Part shown: in pieces, positions 1-12,099 of the stretch
How positions within the stretch are numbered: position 1 is the first letter of the stretch
Layout: every line of letters begins with the position of its first letter
Position numbers and translations under genes: made by a program
The notes under the pieces: generated by a model
The model's input: the letters and a program-made list of their open reading frames with translations, nothing else
Database searches by the model: none
Told to the model about the DNA's origin: nothing
Assembly (NCBI RefSeq): GCF_002999335.1
Contig: NW_020312358.1
Location: 206,562 to 270,561, forward strand
Length of the DNA: 64,000 nt
Source of the DNA: Cyclospora cayetanensis
Lineage: Eukaryota; Apicomplexa; Conoidasida; Eucoccidiorida; Eimeriidae
Direction of reading: 5' to 3'

Positions 1-630
1 AGTCCGACGACCCTCTCTGCCTTGCTCCCGCTGCTGCTACCACGGGTACGCCTTAGTGGCTAAAGCAGCAATCCCGCGTTTAAATGTAGTACACTTAAAC
101 TCCTCCAACGAGTCACCCCCGTGCTTCTCTCTCTCCGCAGAGGTTGCTGCTGCTGCACGGAGCAGCAGCAACGGGTGACAAGCTGAACAGTAGACAAAAA
201 ATACGCAAGGATATATATATATATGAATAAAAAACGTTAAGGAGAGATGCGCACAAACAAATTTGTTTCTTCAGACAGGGCCCTGCGCATGCGTCGCCCC
301 GGCAGCCGCCGTAGCGGCGGCTGCGCACGCCGCTGCATGCAGCGGCGGCAACAAAAATAAGAGGACAGCAGTAGCAACAGCACCGATACTTCCAGCAGCG
401 GTTCCTGGCGTCTTGTAGCAACACATGAAACGGCCTTTCCTTCCACGTGATGATGCCATAGGAGGGGGAGGGTGCTGGAGGCGGCTGTTTCCGCTTCTTC
501 CCACACCAACGTTGCCCTCAGATTTACTAGCGCGCGCACACCCTGCTGGCAGTTGTTTATTCAGACGTCGCTGCTGCCTATATACACACCGCAACTGCAC
601 CAACACGGCACCCCGATTGGCTGCAGCAGG
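1..630. other. Upstream region, no gene supported
   Basis: Reading frames here are made mostly of GCA/GCT triplet runs and are open on both strands, which is typical of triplet-rich DNA rather than of coding. A short (TA)n run lies near 210-224. The promoter and 5' leader of the uS5 gene presumably fall here, but no specific element can be pointed to. Confidence 0.5.
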
Positions 631-3600
631 ATGCTGCCGCCACGGCGCCTCCTGCTGCAGCGACGCCTCCTTAGATCGCAGGGCCTGCAGCAAGACTGCG
701 GGCGGCACAAGCATCAAGTTCATGAATGTCGTGAGCGCGCATCTTTCCATGCGGAATTTCTCGCCGCCGCTGCTGCTGCAAGTCAGGCAGAAAGTCGTCC
801 CCATGCGCGGTGGGCCCCTGATCGCAGCAGCAGCAGCAGCGACAGCATCAGCGGCAGAAGAGGGCTGAGAGCTGCATCTGCTTGCTTGCGAGGATGCTGC
901 CCCAGTAGGGGTAGTTCTCAAGCCGCGAGCGGCGACGCCACCCCCAGCAGCCCCTCCTGCATGCGGACAGATACCTGTCTCGCTCCGCTTTCCAGCAATT
1001 CGCGTCGCTCCTGCTCCGTCTTCGGCAGCAGCAGCGCCGACAGCAAAGTGTATTGGGCCCTGCATTGCTGCCGACAGCTGCACAGGAGCCACCTTGCAAA
1101 AAAGCTAGAGCGGCAAAGCATCCGGAGGCTGAAGCACCTCGATGAAGTTCCCAATGCAGCCGCTGCAGCTGCAGCAACCAGAGCAGCAGCTGCAGTGGGT
1201 GACGGCTTGCCCCTCAGGATCGAGAAGGAGACGTTCGCTAGAGAGCTGCTGCTGCAGCGCCACGCTATCGCCGCTCTCTTTACAGACGATCAGAAGTCTG
1301 CCCTCTTCAACAGGAAGGCAAACTCGGCGGATCGGCCAGCTGACAATCCACCGCACAGTGCAGCAGGCCATGCAGGAGCAGCGCCGCCAGTCAGAAAAGA
1401 GTTGTCTCCTGCGCAGCAGCAACAGCTGAATAGGCATCTCCGAAATGCCATGAAGGCGTGGAGTCTCTTGCGGCCAGAAGCAGAGCCCTTCTACAAGGTA
1501 TGAATCCTAGACTGGGGAACATTGTCTCGTTCGCCCTTCATAGCAACTGCTCATCGCTGTTGCTTCTTTTTGTGGCTCTCGCACCAACTGCTAAAAGGAG
1601 GCGTACTGGCCCTGCCTGTTTAGGTGCCACTCTTCTCCTACGAGCATTGAGGCCCCTCCAGGGCGAAGTGGAAGTGTGTCTCACTCCAGAAGATACTGGC
1701 TGCTGTGAACGAACCATACGACACTGAGCCTTGCATGCATGAAGGCATCAAGACAAGAAGAGAAGCGCTGGGCAGTCTCAGACGCGACACGCCCCCACCT
1801 CCTTTTCCCCTGATGCCACACCTAGAACACAACACAAAGCCCTGCAGCCTACCCACCACACTTTGTCTACGCGCGGATCTGCATGCAGGAAGACGCCATG
1901 CTGAATTTGGAGAGCCGACTGAACTCCCTGACCCTCGAGCATTCTTCCTTGCAGCAAGAACTGCTCAAGCAGCAGGAGCAGCAAGAGCTAGAGGACGGGC
2001 TTGTCCCCCCTACAGGCGTGCGTGGAAGTGTCGTCGGCTGCTTGTCACACACGCGGCACAGCCCTAAGAAGAGGCTCCCCAGCGCACGCGCATTAGCCGC
2101 AAAAAATGCTCAGTCTGCGCGCTTCTGCTTTTAGACTAGCACTATCTCCTCGTTACTGCGGCGAAGGTATTTTCGCGGGTGGCCCTCTCGTGTTACCTGG
2201 CGGCAGCAGCAAAACATCTTCTTGTTGCCTGCTGCTGCTGCATGCCACGCCACGCCATGCCATGTCATGTCTTGTATGTGAATGCATGCGCGCAGACAAC
2301 TCCTCTCTCCTTCAACTTGCCAGTGCTCAACCCACGCGCCTTTGTGCTGGCCGTGTTTGCCGTCTCACTCTCCCTAGGAGATGATCTCCATGCGCTGCTG
2401 CAGCGGCTGCAAGTAGAAGATGCGTTGCTGCCTCCGCGACATCATCCGAAGAGGCTGCTGCTGCTTCTTGAGGCAGTCGTGAGCCTTCCCCTGCCCTCCC
2501 GCGCGCCAACGATGTTTCCCACCCTCTATATACGATACCGTTCACTGGGGAGGCCCTCCGCGTGGCTTGCAATAGGGGGCCAGTGGTGTGTACAGCGCCT
2601 GCAGTTGCCATTCTTCCGATGTATACAGGAAAAATCCTTCCGTCTGGAGAAGACGCCTGCAGCCGCAGGCCCTTGGGTGTCGCGCTGCTGGCATCGGCTG
2701 CGCCCCTTCATGCCGCCAGCAATTGCGGAGCTCAGTGACGAGGTAGGCACAACAACAACTACCACCCTCCTCTGCCTGTCAGCCTTTTTCTCTGCTTCTC
2801 CTTCCCCGCTCGACGCACGCGTAGAGCTGCACTTTACGCAGGCATTGGCTCCCCTTTTAGCCCTTGCTTTTCCCGCGTAAGGCAGAGAGACAGCGAAGCT
2901 GCTCGTGTAGCACCATCAGAGGCGGCTGCCGGATAAAACGCATGGTGGCAGCATCCCTAGAGGGGCTTTTCTGTCCACTCGATCTCCTCTCTGCCTGCCT
3001 GTCGTCCGTCGCTGGGCGACGGTCCCTTTGCGCCCTCGTAGCAATGTACATGCGCATTACGTATGGATGTGTGTGTGTCTATGCGATCAAAAATGTGTGT
3101 TTATGTAGGTATGTATGTGTTTATATGCATGCATGTATGTGTTTGTATGTATGTATGTATGTCTTTATGTGTAGGTATGTATGTGTTCGAATGTATGTAT
3201 GTGCATCTGTCTGTATGTATGTATGTGTTTAATTTGAGCTTCTGTGTGCATGTATGTATGCGTTTATGTGTTGACGTGTGTATGTGTTTATAGATATACA
3301 TATATATAAACACATACACATTATTTGTTTCTTTGTGTGTGGCTGTCTGTGCATTGCACAGGCAGTTGCAGCGTGGCTGGCGGGTCACCTCTCTCGCGTA
3401 ATCGCTAACCAGAAGCGATATGCTTTGCTGCCTGTAGTGTCACCGCAGCCGATCAGCGCGACGGCTCCCCCGGTGTCTCTATCTCCCACGTATAGCAGTA
3501 AGAACGGGAGCTCTCCTCAAGACAGCATTGATGCGCGCTTCGCAGCATTCGTCGTGTCTCGCTTGCGCGATCCGCTGTACGACATGGGAAGAGACTGTCT

Positions 3601-6600
3601 CTTCGATTCGTGGCTAGTCAAGGAAGACGCCATTGACAACCTCATCCTCAAAGCCGATCTCGCGGATGCCCCGCAGGCACTGAAGGGGCTAGCTGCCTTC
3701 TTTCAGGTACGCACATTCACGAAAAGGGATGGTTGGATGCTACTAATGATCCGCATTTGGCAGCTCTCGTGTGGCGTGGATCTGATCTGATGTGCGGCTC
3801 CTGCGCGGGTGCTTGCAACGCGAAACTGCATGCATCTGCATCGCCGACGCGAGGCATGCCTGCCTGCATGCATGCTGCACGCCTCATCCTGATTGTGCGC
3901 TCCAGCTTACGGGAGCCAATGGCGCAGAAGTCTATACTCCCGAAGTCGAAGCAGCAGTTTCCCGCCTCTTCGGGTAAGGATGACAAGTTCTCCGTCCGCA
4001 GCCTCTGCCCTCCCTCCCACGTTGAGGCTGCTGCTGCTGCCGCTCGCTCTCATATATTACTCCTTCTGCATGCGCAGAGTCACAAACCTTTTACTGCTGC
4101 TGCAATGTGCAGGACGCTTTCGGATGTCGGCCTCTCTGACTGGCTGCGCGCTGTGCCGGAGATGGTGAGTTTTTACAGGAAGGGGAGAGAGAACTGGGGG
4201 GGAAGGGGGTCAATTACTTGTGCGTTTTGCACATGTGGCGCTTTGTCCTCCTCGTCTTTCACGCAGTGTATGGGTTGTATCCGTAGTTCCCAGTATCCCT
4301 ACCGGTTGTGAAAAAGCATGGATCTTTTAGTCCTCGGCGATCGTCACGGTCGGGTGTTTCGTGTGTCTCGAGTTCAGCTGTCTTTTTTAACGTGCACTCG
4401 GCTCCACTCAGCATGTGCGCTCCGCCATCGCCTGCTGCTGCTGCTCTTGACGACTGTATTCCTATTATTGTGCTTTTACAGTTTGAGGCCTTTTTGCCGC
4501 ATGGAGAAATCCCCTACACTTCCGTCAGCCCGGAAGACATGGCGACTGCTCGGCTCCTCTTGGCAGCAGCAACAAAGGGCAAAGGGAACCTCTTGGATTT
4601 TGATGCGGCAAGCCCCTTCAAGCTGTTGCATGGAATTCCCGCAAAGACTGTAAGGCCGGCTGAAGACGCGTGCTGCTAGCGCGGCGGCAGCAGTGCCGCT
4701 TGCGCCAGCGTATTCGTAAAAGAAGGCCCCGAGAGGAGACTGCCACGACGTGCGGCTCATGCCATGCTGCTTTTGATGCTGTTGTCTTGGCTGCACTTCC
4801 GTTGCATGCGTGCGCAGGTGGAAGAGGAGTTGAGGGCTCTACCGGAGAATCCGCTCCTGCCGTCGGCAGAGCTCGAGAAACACTTCAACGTGGAAGAGGC
4901 TGCGCGCTGCATCGCTCCATCGGCAGAAGGCACCATAGCGGGAGGTTCCCAAACAGCCGCCGATGAGACCCTAAAAAAGTTCAAAGCCAAGTTTGGCATC
5001 ACTCCTCTTGAAGCACTCGTAAGTCTGAGGGAGGGTTATGGGATATCGCGTCAGTCCTGCTGTTGCTGTTGTTGGCATGGCTGCTGCCCTCTCAGGGTGA
5101 AGACAGCGGCAACGGTAGTTAGGATGCACGCGAAGCAGGAAGCACAGCCACCTTCAAGTCATTTGCAGTGTGCGGGGGAAGCCTATTGTGTATGTATGTG
5201 TATGTATGTGTATGTCTGTGTGTATGTGTGTGCATGTGTGTATATATGTGTATGTGTGTGTATGTCAATGTGTGCGTGAATGTCAAGAGCGTTTAGCGTC
5301 TAGTAGTGACAGGTCTGTGTGGAGGCGTGGGTGTGTGGTGTTTTTAGGTTGATGACGAGCTCAAGTTTGTGCAGACAGCAGGCCCTGCGGAGTGGCAATT
5401 GCAAGACTGTAGCGGCGGCAGCGGTGAGCACGGCAGTGGTAGCAACGCCTCGGAAGCGCCTTCATTAGCAGAGCGAGACGGTGCATCAGCAGGAGACGGT
5501 CTGGTGTTTGCCGGGTGGAAATGGAAGCGGCCAAGCCAAACGGTGCGAGACGCATCTCGAGGCGTGTATGTAAGGGAGCGGGGAGGTGTTGACCCTCAAC
5601 TGGCGCTACATGAATTGCGGCAGACCCTCTTGCAGGCTAACAGGATGATGGCGATGACGAAGCGTGAGGCAGTGCGGAACCTTGCGTGCTGGTTAAGAGT
5701 CACATGTAGTGTATCCATACGGATGGTGGATGCAGTGAAACAGAGGGAAAACTAAGGGGTGCAACACTTAAGTGCAAGCGGTACACCACCTAGTGGATGC
5801 AGCACGCGGCTAGCAGGTGTAGTCTACGCTCTTTAGACGCTTCTGGTTGCTGCAGAACACACACAGAACGCCTCATGAAATAGGGCGCCTCTTAATTTTT
5901 TAGGAGCTCGGGAAAGATAGAGAAAGACCCGAAGCACAAAATGCGCGAAGGCAGGCACATTGTTTTGAACATCCGCAGGATGCGGCAATATTTCCATGAG
6001 GCTTCCTTCTTTCGTATGAGGGAACTTCCTGCTGCAGGGAGAGAGAGGCCGCCCAACGGCCGTTGGGCGGCCTCTCTCTCCCTGCAACAAGCACGCATGC
6101 AAACATATTTCTGCATGTTTGTGCGTGTGTTTGTTTGGGTGGGGGTGTTGGTGTGCTAAACAGAGGGCCGCGTGTACTATTATCGCGCCATCGTCGCAGT
6201 CGGCAACGGCCGAGGTCTCTTTGGAATTGGCATCGGATTTGGATCAAAGCCCAAGGACGCGCGCAGCAGCGCGGCTCTATCCGCAATTCAAAATCTGAAA
6301 CTTCTGGACTTAGATGACGCCAGGATTCTGACGACACCCCAGCACGGTCAGGAGTACTCGGCGCACGTTAAGAGTAAGTCTTCATTTTTGTTCCTCCTTC
6401 CTGGAATCCCCGTGTGTTGAACCGTCTTTGCTGCGCATCCCACGCTTACCCTTCCTCTCCTTTTTCACCGCCCCCCTCGCCCCTCCCCAGAAACCACCAC
6501 GTGCGAGCCATGTAGAGGCGCTACACGCGCCGCGCGGGAGACAATTCGGGCAGGATGAAAAAAGCGAGATCCAAGCTTATTGCAAACCCACACACTACTG

Positions 6601-7812
6601 CTGTCTGAGGGAGCCAACAAGGGCTTCCTTCCCCCCTTGCTGCTCGGCGATCGATTGTCTTCAGCAAGGCCTAACGCTTTCTCCCTCTTGTGTGCTTGCC
6701 AGCTGGCTATTGCGCGCTGGCCACAAGGTTGGTCGCATGTGCCTCCTGCATGCGACCTTCTCCCTGCGCTGCCGTTCGTTTCGCCTTGTGCTTTTGCAGT
6801 CATTCCCCGTCCTTCTGGGCGCGGCTTGCGCTGCAACTTGCGCTTCCTCCCCCTGATGTACTTGACTGGTCTAGACAACTGCAGGGTGACGTTTGCAGGG
6901 CCTTCTTCCCGCAGTCGCTGGTTCAGCCGCAGCAAAGCCCTCATGCGAGCCTTGCAGCAGCTGCAAAGCAGAAAGACCATATCGAGAGCCACAGGACTCA
7001 AAATCGACGAGCTGACTGCACCCGGAGATGCGTGGACACACTGGCCAGACAGGTAATGCGCGTCATGCCTGCTCCGCTTGTTGCCTCTGCGCGAGGTCTC
7101 GAAAGACACGGAGCAAGCACGCGCGGATGGGAGTCATCCCGTTGTGATGCGGAAGCGACTGACTGTTTCTGCCAGCACGCGCAGGAACAGCTAGCGCACA
7201 CACAGGCTCGCCGCGCGTGAACCCCCCTTCTTCCCCACGTATTTACTCCCTCACGACTATTATGGCTTGCGCGTTTCCGCTGTGGCATCTTCCATCCGCC
7301 TTGCAGCTGGTTTCGTCCGATCGCCGCGTCCTACGAGGAGAAGTTGCGGCGCATAAAAGCGCGGCGGCATAAGACGGCCAAGTGGTCCTTTAGAAGCAAC
7401 GTTTCGGAGATCGTTCCGGAAGAATGCAGACCCGAGTTTACGCCATACGTAAGCACAGACGGCGGTCGAATGCCTGCCGCTGCCGCTGTTGCTCACTTTT
7501 GCTGTTGCAAATAAACGGTGAAGCAGGGATGTCGTAGGAGCACAGGGCTGTCGCGTGCTTCAGCGTTGCAGTTTGTTACTGGTCCTCTCTGCACAGCTTT
7601 GGTGCCAACGACTGGTGGCGTGGCTTGCTGTGGCTAGGGCTGCACTTCCTGCTGCTGCCCATGTATCTCGTTATTCCCACACGTGTGTGCTTCCTACTGT
7701 AGCTGCTGCTGCTGCTTGTCTCATCCCTTTCCGCCTTGGCCGCCGTGTCGCTGCTGAAATTGTCTAGCCGTCTGGTTGGTTGTAGTATGGGGAGAAAGAG
7801 CATCTGCTGTGA
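631..7812 (+). CDS. Organellar (probably mitochondrial) ribosomal protein uS5
   Basis: Small-subunit ribosomal protein S5 with a very long N-terminal extension. The C-terminal part has the S5 signature: ANRMMAMTK, then [17 protein letters not shown] (exon 6164-6373), then [11 protein letters not shown] in exon 6800-7052. Exons that join in phase: 631-1497, 1889-2021, 2378-2478, 2629-2742, 3362-3706, 3906-3973, 4113-4164, 4482-4649, 4818-5018, 5348-5663, 6164-6373, 6800-7052, 7307-7448, 7786-7812, about 998 codons. A further small exon between 1498 and 1888 is possible and unresolved. The start at 631 is chosen because it begins [17 protein letters not shown], basic and without acidic residues, as in mitochondrial presequences. 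The S5 domain begins near residue 780; the preceding residues match no family I recognise. Bacterial S5 is about 170 residues. An apicoplast location cannot be excluded, but no hydrophobic signal peptide is seen. Confidence 0.83.
3061..3345. repeat. ATGT/GT-rich microsatellite in an intron
   Basis: About 285 bases of degenerate TATG, TGTG and TGTA units inside the uS5 intron between exons 2629-2742 and 3362-3706, ending just before the acceptor at 3361. Open frames on both strands (Met-Tyr-Val-Cys repeats) are products of the repeat. Confidence 0.9.
5184..5283. repeat. GTAT/GT-rich microsatellite in an intron
   Basis: About 100 bases of TATG/TGTG units in the uS5 intron between exons 4818-5018 and 5348-5663. 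It is similar in composition to the tract near 3.1 kb. Confidence 0.85.
6033..6086. repeat. Perfect 54-bp palindrome, no spacer
   Basis: Two 27-base arms (6033-6059 and 6060-6086) are exact reverse complements with nothing between them, centred on CGG|CCG. It lies in the uS5 intron 5664-6163, about 80 bases before the acceptor at 6163. In RNA it would form a long GC-rich stem that could affect splicing. An assembly fold-back artefact is the main alternative. Confidence 0.95.
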
Positions 7813-10069
7813 TTGCGGGAACTACCGGAATGCAGACGTGGAAACCTCCTTTGGAGCGGTGGGCACAGCGGCAGAAGCTGTTGCAGCTGACCTGCCATAA
7901 TGTCAAGCAACTTGCACTGCCTCCCCCTGGTGCCTCGAAGCTTCTTTCAGTATCTCCAGCCGGCAGTCAGCAGCGCCACGCAATCGAAGAGGCAAGTCCG
8001 AGTCTCCTCGACAGCGGCGACAACAACGGCAGCAGCCGCGACGAATCCACCGGTGGCTAGACCTCTTGGCCGTGATTTGGTGCCGAAGAGGAGCAGCCAG
8101 GCCTCGTCTCGTCCTCCTGCTGGGCATATATACACTCTAAGAAACCCTCTTTGCGTCTGTGCTGGCATTGTATAATGCATCTGTTGCTGGCAGCCGGAGT
8201 GGGGGCTGGAATGGTGCACGTTTCTCCTTCCTCGGCGTCTCTCGCAATATTCGGTAGATACATTGCTGCCCTACTCCTGTAGAGGCTGTGGCTTGCTGCT
8301 GGCGTGTCAGAAGACTCGCAGTTCACTGGGTTTCCTGCTGATGAATACGCCCGTCGGAAGTGGAACTCTCTGGGGAATCCGAAATTTCATAGAGCTGCTT
8401 TGTTTACTTAGCGGGCTGTTGCTGCGCCGATGAGAAGTGCTGCTGCTGCTGAGCCGTGACGACCGATTATGGATTCGTAGCTGCCGCTCCCGAGAGATCG
8501 CACGGGATTGATGCCTGGCCAGCGGAAGTGTACAGCTCGCCCCCATCCTGGTGAGCGTGTCGCTGCTCTTGCTGATGCTCCGAGCCGTGACACTGCTGCC
8601 ACTGGGCCTCCTGGTCCCTTAACGGACTAAGACTGACTTAATATACGTCACAAAGGGCCCATAAAGTCTTTACAAACCGCCTTGGATGCGCCCGCTGCAG
8701 TAGAAAAAAATGGGCAGTGCCACGTGTGGTTCTCACGGTGGTATGGGTGCACCGGCAGCGAATCCTCCCAGTTCTCCAAGTTACCTCCCCCGTAACAAGC
8801 ACACAGACCTGCCGGAAGCCCGAATTACAAAGGAGAAAACCAGCGGTGGGAAGATTCTCTGGAGGCTTACTTCACAGCAGCAAATCGATGTAGTGGGGTA
8901 CTCCTCGAAATTCGTGAGGGGGTGGGGGAATTGTGATTCGGAGAACCAGAGGTTGGCAGCCCGCTGCAGGAATGTATATTAGTTACTTGAAATTCAAAGA
9001 AGGTTGAACCAAAACATTCGCGGTTGCAATGGACGGGGACTGCCTACACCGACGGCAGGATGACCGGGCACGGGCCTGGACTCGTGTAGGCTTTTATGGG
9101 TCCTGCTGCTGCCGTCTCGATTGAAAGCAAAAAGGAAAACCAGAACCTAACAAGATTAGGATAAAGAGTGTGGCAAAAGCTTCAGACTTCGTACCTAGCT
9201 TGAGGATCCGCTGCCACGCGAGCCATCGGAGTACCAGGAGTCAATGGCATGCCTCAGGCGATTACGGTACGGCAGCACGCATCTCCCTCAGAGGCCCAAC
9301 ATCCCAATTACACTCAGCTCCCATTCCTTAAAAACGCATTTAATTTATATACAATAGGTGTTGAGATGCAAGAGCACAGTAGGAGCTCCTCTTCAACCCA
9401 CATGCCGGTTACCTACCACCGGTCGAGGGGCAAAGGCACGAGCTGAAACCCTTCTGGCTGCTCAATTACTGGCCACTCCAAACCTGGCACAAGTGCTATT
9501 GGCACACATGAGTACCCTCTGTCTTGCTGTAGTTCAATTTCAGGGACACTAAGGAGTTGCTTGCGTGGTGGCGCGTGTCTGGTCGCTGCTGCCATCGAGG
9601 TCTATGCTATTTGCCTGGCCTGAGAGCCTTCTCGTCCCTTCCTAGGAAATACCCGCCTCCTAGCTGGTGTATGGTGACCTAGATGTTTTGCATAAGGTGT
9701 ACTCCCTAGTTTTCTTCTGGCCTCCATAGCGGCATTGGCTCTCCGTAGGATTACCTGGCGTCTGGAGTCTCAGAAGTCTTAAGTCCTAGTTGTTGCATTG
9801 AATCTATATCTCAATCAAAGTGGAGATACTGACGCTCTGCGGTGCTATGGGCTCTTAAGCTGGAGCCACGTGGGGTAGAGGCCTTCATTCTTGGCGCTAC
9901 TTCACCGCTTATTGCTGTAGCGGGCAACGCTTCAACACTTTCTACTACACTAGCTATAGCAAACCAAGAGTCAGAAAGCAAGCGACTTAGCTCGTTTGTT
10001 CATCCGTACTTAATGTTTATTGGGGAGTGCTGTCGGCTCGATACGAAAGGTTGAAGGTGTGCGTGGGGG
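7813..10069. other. Intergenic, triplet-poor from about 8.6 kb
   Basis: This follows the uS5 stop codon. The first 800 bases remain triplet-rich. From about 8.6 kb the composition changes to even, repeat-poor sequence without convincing coding frames. The distal part probably holds the upstream portion of the element A 5' LTR, but its outer edge could not be defined. Confidence 0.45.
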
Positions 10070-10282
10070 CTAAATGTAATGTGCAACTAGCTGTGAATGC
10101 TCGGATGGCTTAAAGGGTGCAGCTACGTGCACCCGAGGATTCCCAGTCCCCTCATGTCATGTATTATGAAGAGCATAGGCAGAGGAAGGCTAATGTTCAT
10201 TCTGGCAAGCATTCAAGCTTTTTTTTCATTTAGTCAAGAGGTAAGTGTCTTTCTACGGTGACCTTGGTTGGAGCGCTACAAC
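10070..10282 (+). mobile_element. 5' LTR remnant of element A (inner part)
   Basis: The block starting CTAAATGTAATGTGCAACTA and continuing to GGGTGCAGCTACGTGCACCC recurs, diverged, beside element B (on the minus strand near 22.2 kb, and in part near 19.80-19.83 kb) and near 40.67-40.74 kb. It ends immediately before the tRNA-like primer site at 10283. Its position next to a primer site and gag-like sequence supports LTR identity. The outer boundary and target-site duplication were not found. Confidence 0.55.
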
Positions 10283-10290
10283 TGGTGGCA
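10283..10290 (+). other. Putative primer-binding site of element A
   Basis: TGGTGGCA here corresponds to TGGTAGCA at 32487 (element C) and on the minus strand at 22046-22039 (element B). All three are followed by a similar leader ending in ATGCAGCT. TGGTAGCA is complementary to the 3' end of eukaryotic initiator tRNA-Met (TGCTACCA), the usual primer of Ty3-type elements. Copy A has one mismatch. Confidence 0.5.
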
Positions 10291-10625
10291 CCACATGGCT
10301 CCATGCAGCTTTACTCTGCTGATCCACTGGCTGTGGATGCAGGGGGATATCAGGTTGTCCTACAACATCCCATTTGCTTAATCACGTTATTTGATAGTTC
10401 AATTATGATTTTTTGGCAACAGCCTAAATGCACTCTCTGGCGATGGAAGTAAACGACGGCGCAACGCCTGTCAGGGCAGCGGAGACTGGTTTGCAAGCTG
10501 ACAGTTGGTTGGAAGGCTTGATTTGCCAGCTTATAAAGGTACTTATGTATACGTCGACGTCGTACTGACCAGAAGAGCGTGACGCCGTAAGGCTGAAGGA
10601 GTACTCGAGGATTTCCATCAGCTGA

Positions 10626-11340
10626 TTGAAGATGTACCTTGCTATGAACCCCGCAGATGAAGAGAAACCACTACTTCTTGTGTCCTGTTCACTGGGGAGA
10701 AAATACCTAAGTTGTGACTCTTTCCATGAAGACGTAGTCGCTTGCCTGCGGGGACTCCTACAGTTCAGGCCTGCATACAAGGCCTCGACCATCAGTTTAT
10801 ACCTTGGTCAGCTCAATAACAAGCTTTGCGATAGTACAGTAAGCTCCACTAAAGGAATGTGTGGAGAACCTAATGTTTTAAAAAATGAGAGCTTGATCTG
10901 CAGCAGCCACAGCATAGCTGCTTTGTTACTGGATTATCTCATGTCTACACCGAGTGCCACGTCAGACGGCTACGTGATGGCTAGCGGTTCAGCGATCGAA
11001 CAGCTGACCTGCTGAGATTCCACAATTGATGGACTATTCGCGAGTCGGGGGGCGAATGAGCACGGTTTATGCTCCTGGTTCTAAGGAAAAGATCAATAGG
11101 GACTAGAATCTCTGAATGACAGGACTCCTTGAAGCGGCCCCAGCCTGCTGTCTAAGGTCAACGAGAAAAGAAGCCAGGAAGATTTCGCGCTTTTATGGAG
11201 CCCTAGAAAGCCTCCTAACAACGCGTCTGCTTTGGTGCGGGAGATTGGGTAACAATGCAAAACTGAAAGCGCGTGCAAAAAGGCAAAGACTCGAACAAAA
11301 GCAGCGGGCCCCAGCGGAATCAGACTGTCTGACGAGCTAA
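10626..11340 (+). pseudogene. Gag-like remnant of element A
   Basis: Two open stretches (10626-11015 and 11116-11340) in different frames lie between the primer site and the protease. The segment with GLLQFRP followed by LGQLNNKL is repeated in degraded form in element C near 32.97-33.06 kb, at the equivalent position. Gag proteins diverge quickly, so the assignment rests on position and on the match to C. Confidence 0.5.
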
Positions 11341-11443
11341 CAAGGCTTGTGTAGGGTACAAAGTTCCCGCCACGCAGGCTGCAAAACAGTGAAGACGGCT
11401 ACAGAGCAGAAAGCCACAGTTGGATACCCATCACGAGCCAAAT

Positions 11444-11555
11444 CTGGGGTGAAGCTCACGTTAATGGCCAACAATTGCTACGCTTAGTCCGAGCTAACTC
11501 TGGGGTGGATTTCACATTAATGGTCAACCATTGCTTCGCTTAGTCAAGAATGGAC
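11444..11555 (+). repeat. 56-bp tandem duplication in the protease region
   Basis: Two adjacent diverged copies start at CTGGGGT (11444 and 11500). Each contains a version of CACATTAATGGTCAACCATT and CGCTTAGTC. The unit encodes the protease-like HINGQ motif, so the motif is doubled. The differences between copies suggest an old event. Confidence 0.7.
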
Positions 11556-12099
11556 ATGGAATATATTCGATACGGAGGATGCGGTACAGGAGTGTAGTCT
11601 GCCTAATCACGTTAGCACATTTCCTACGACTCAGGCTTGCTGACGGGCGACAGAATTCAAGGATGTGCAGAGCTGTGGCAGTCAAATCTCATTTAAAGTT
11701 AAAATTTTATCCTACCAGAGCTTTCGGAGACTTCCATGCAGGGCCTGTCTGTATGACATACCCCTAGGGATCCCATGGGGGACTCATGTTGGTGCGCGTG
11801 CCACTACAGCTGCGCGATGTGGACGTTGGTGCGTCGGGAATCTCTTACAAAAAGCTGGTCCTGGTCTCCTTGAAAACACTCATTTTATTCATGGATGGCG
11901 AGCAAAATTAGGCCAATACCCACGCAAGGTAATGTAGAGTACTCATGCGGGTGGTTTCACAAAGCTGTAAGAGACGGTGGGTCTAAAAGACCATTCCATC
12001 TTAGTGGCTCTCTAACCACTACATTAGCAGACGCTTCTATCAAACATTCGGTCGAAAAAGATCAGGAACGTGCAAATATAAAGGAAGGGCTGGCAGATG

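Noticed and set aside
271..1092. 273-residue minus-strand open frame opposite uS5 exon 1
   Set aside because: Ala/Gly/Cys-rich shadow of GCA triplets; the plus strand has the mitochondrial leader and continues in phase into uS5.
3063..3388. Open frames of Met-Tyr-Val-Cys repeats on both strands
   Set aside because: They arise from an ATGT microsatellite within an intron.
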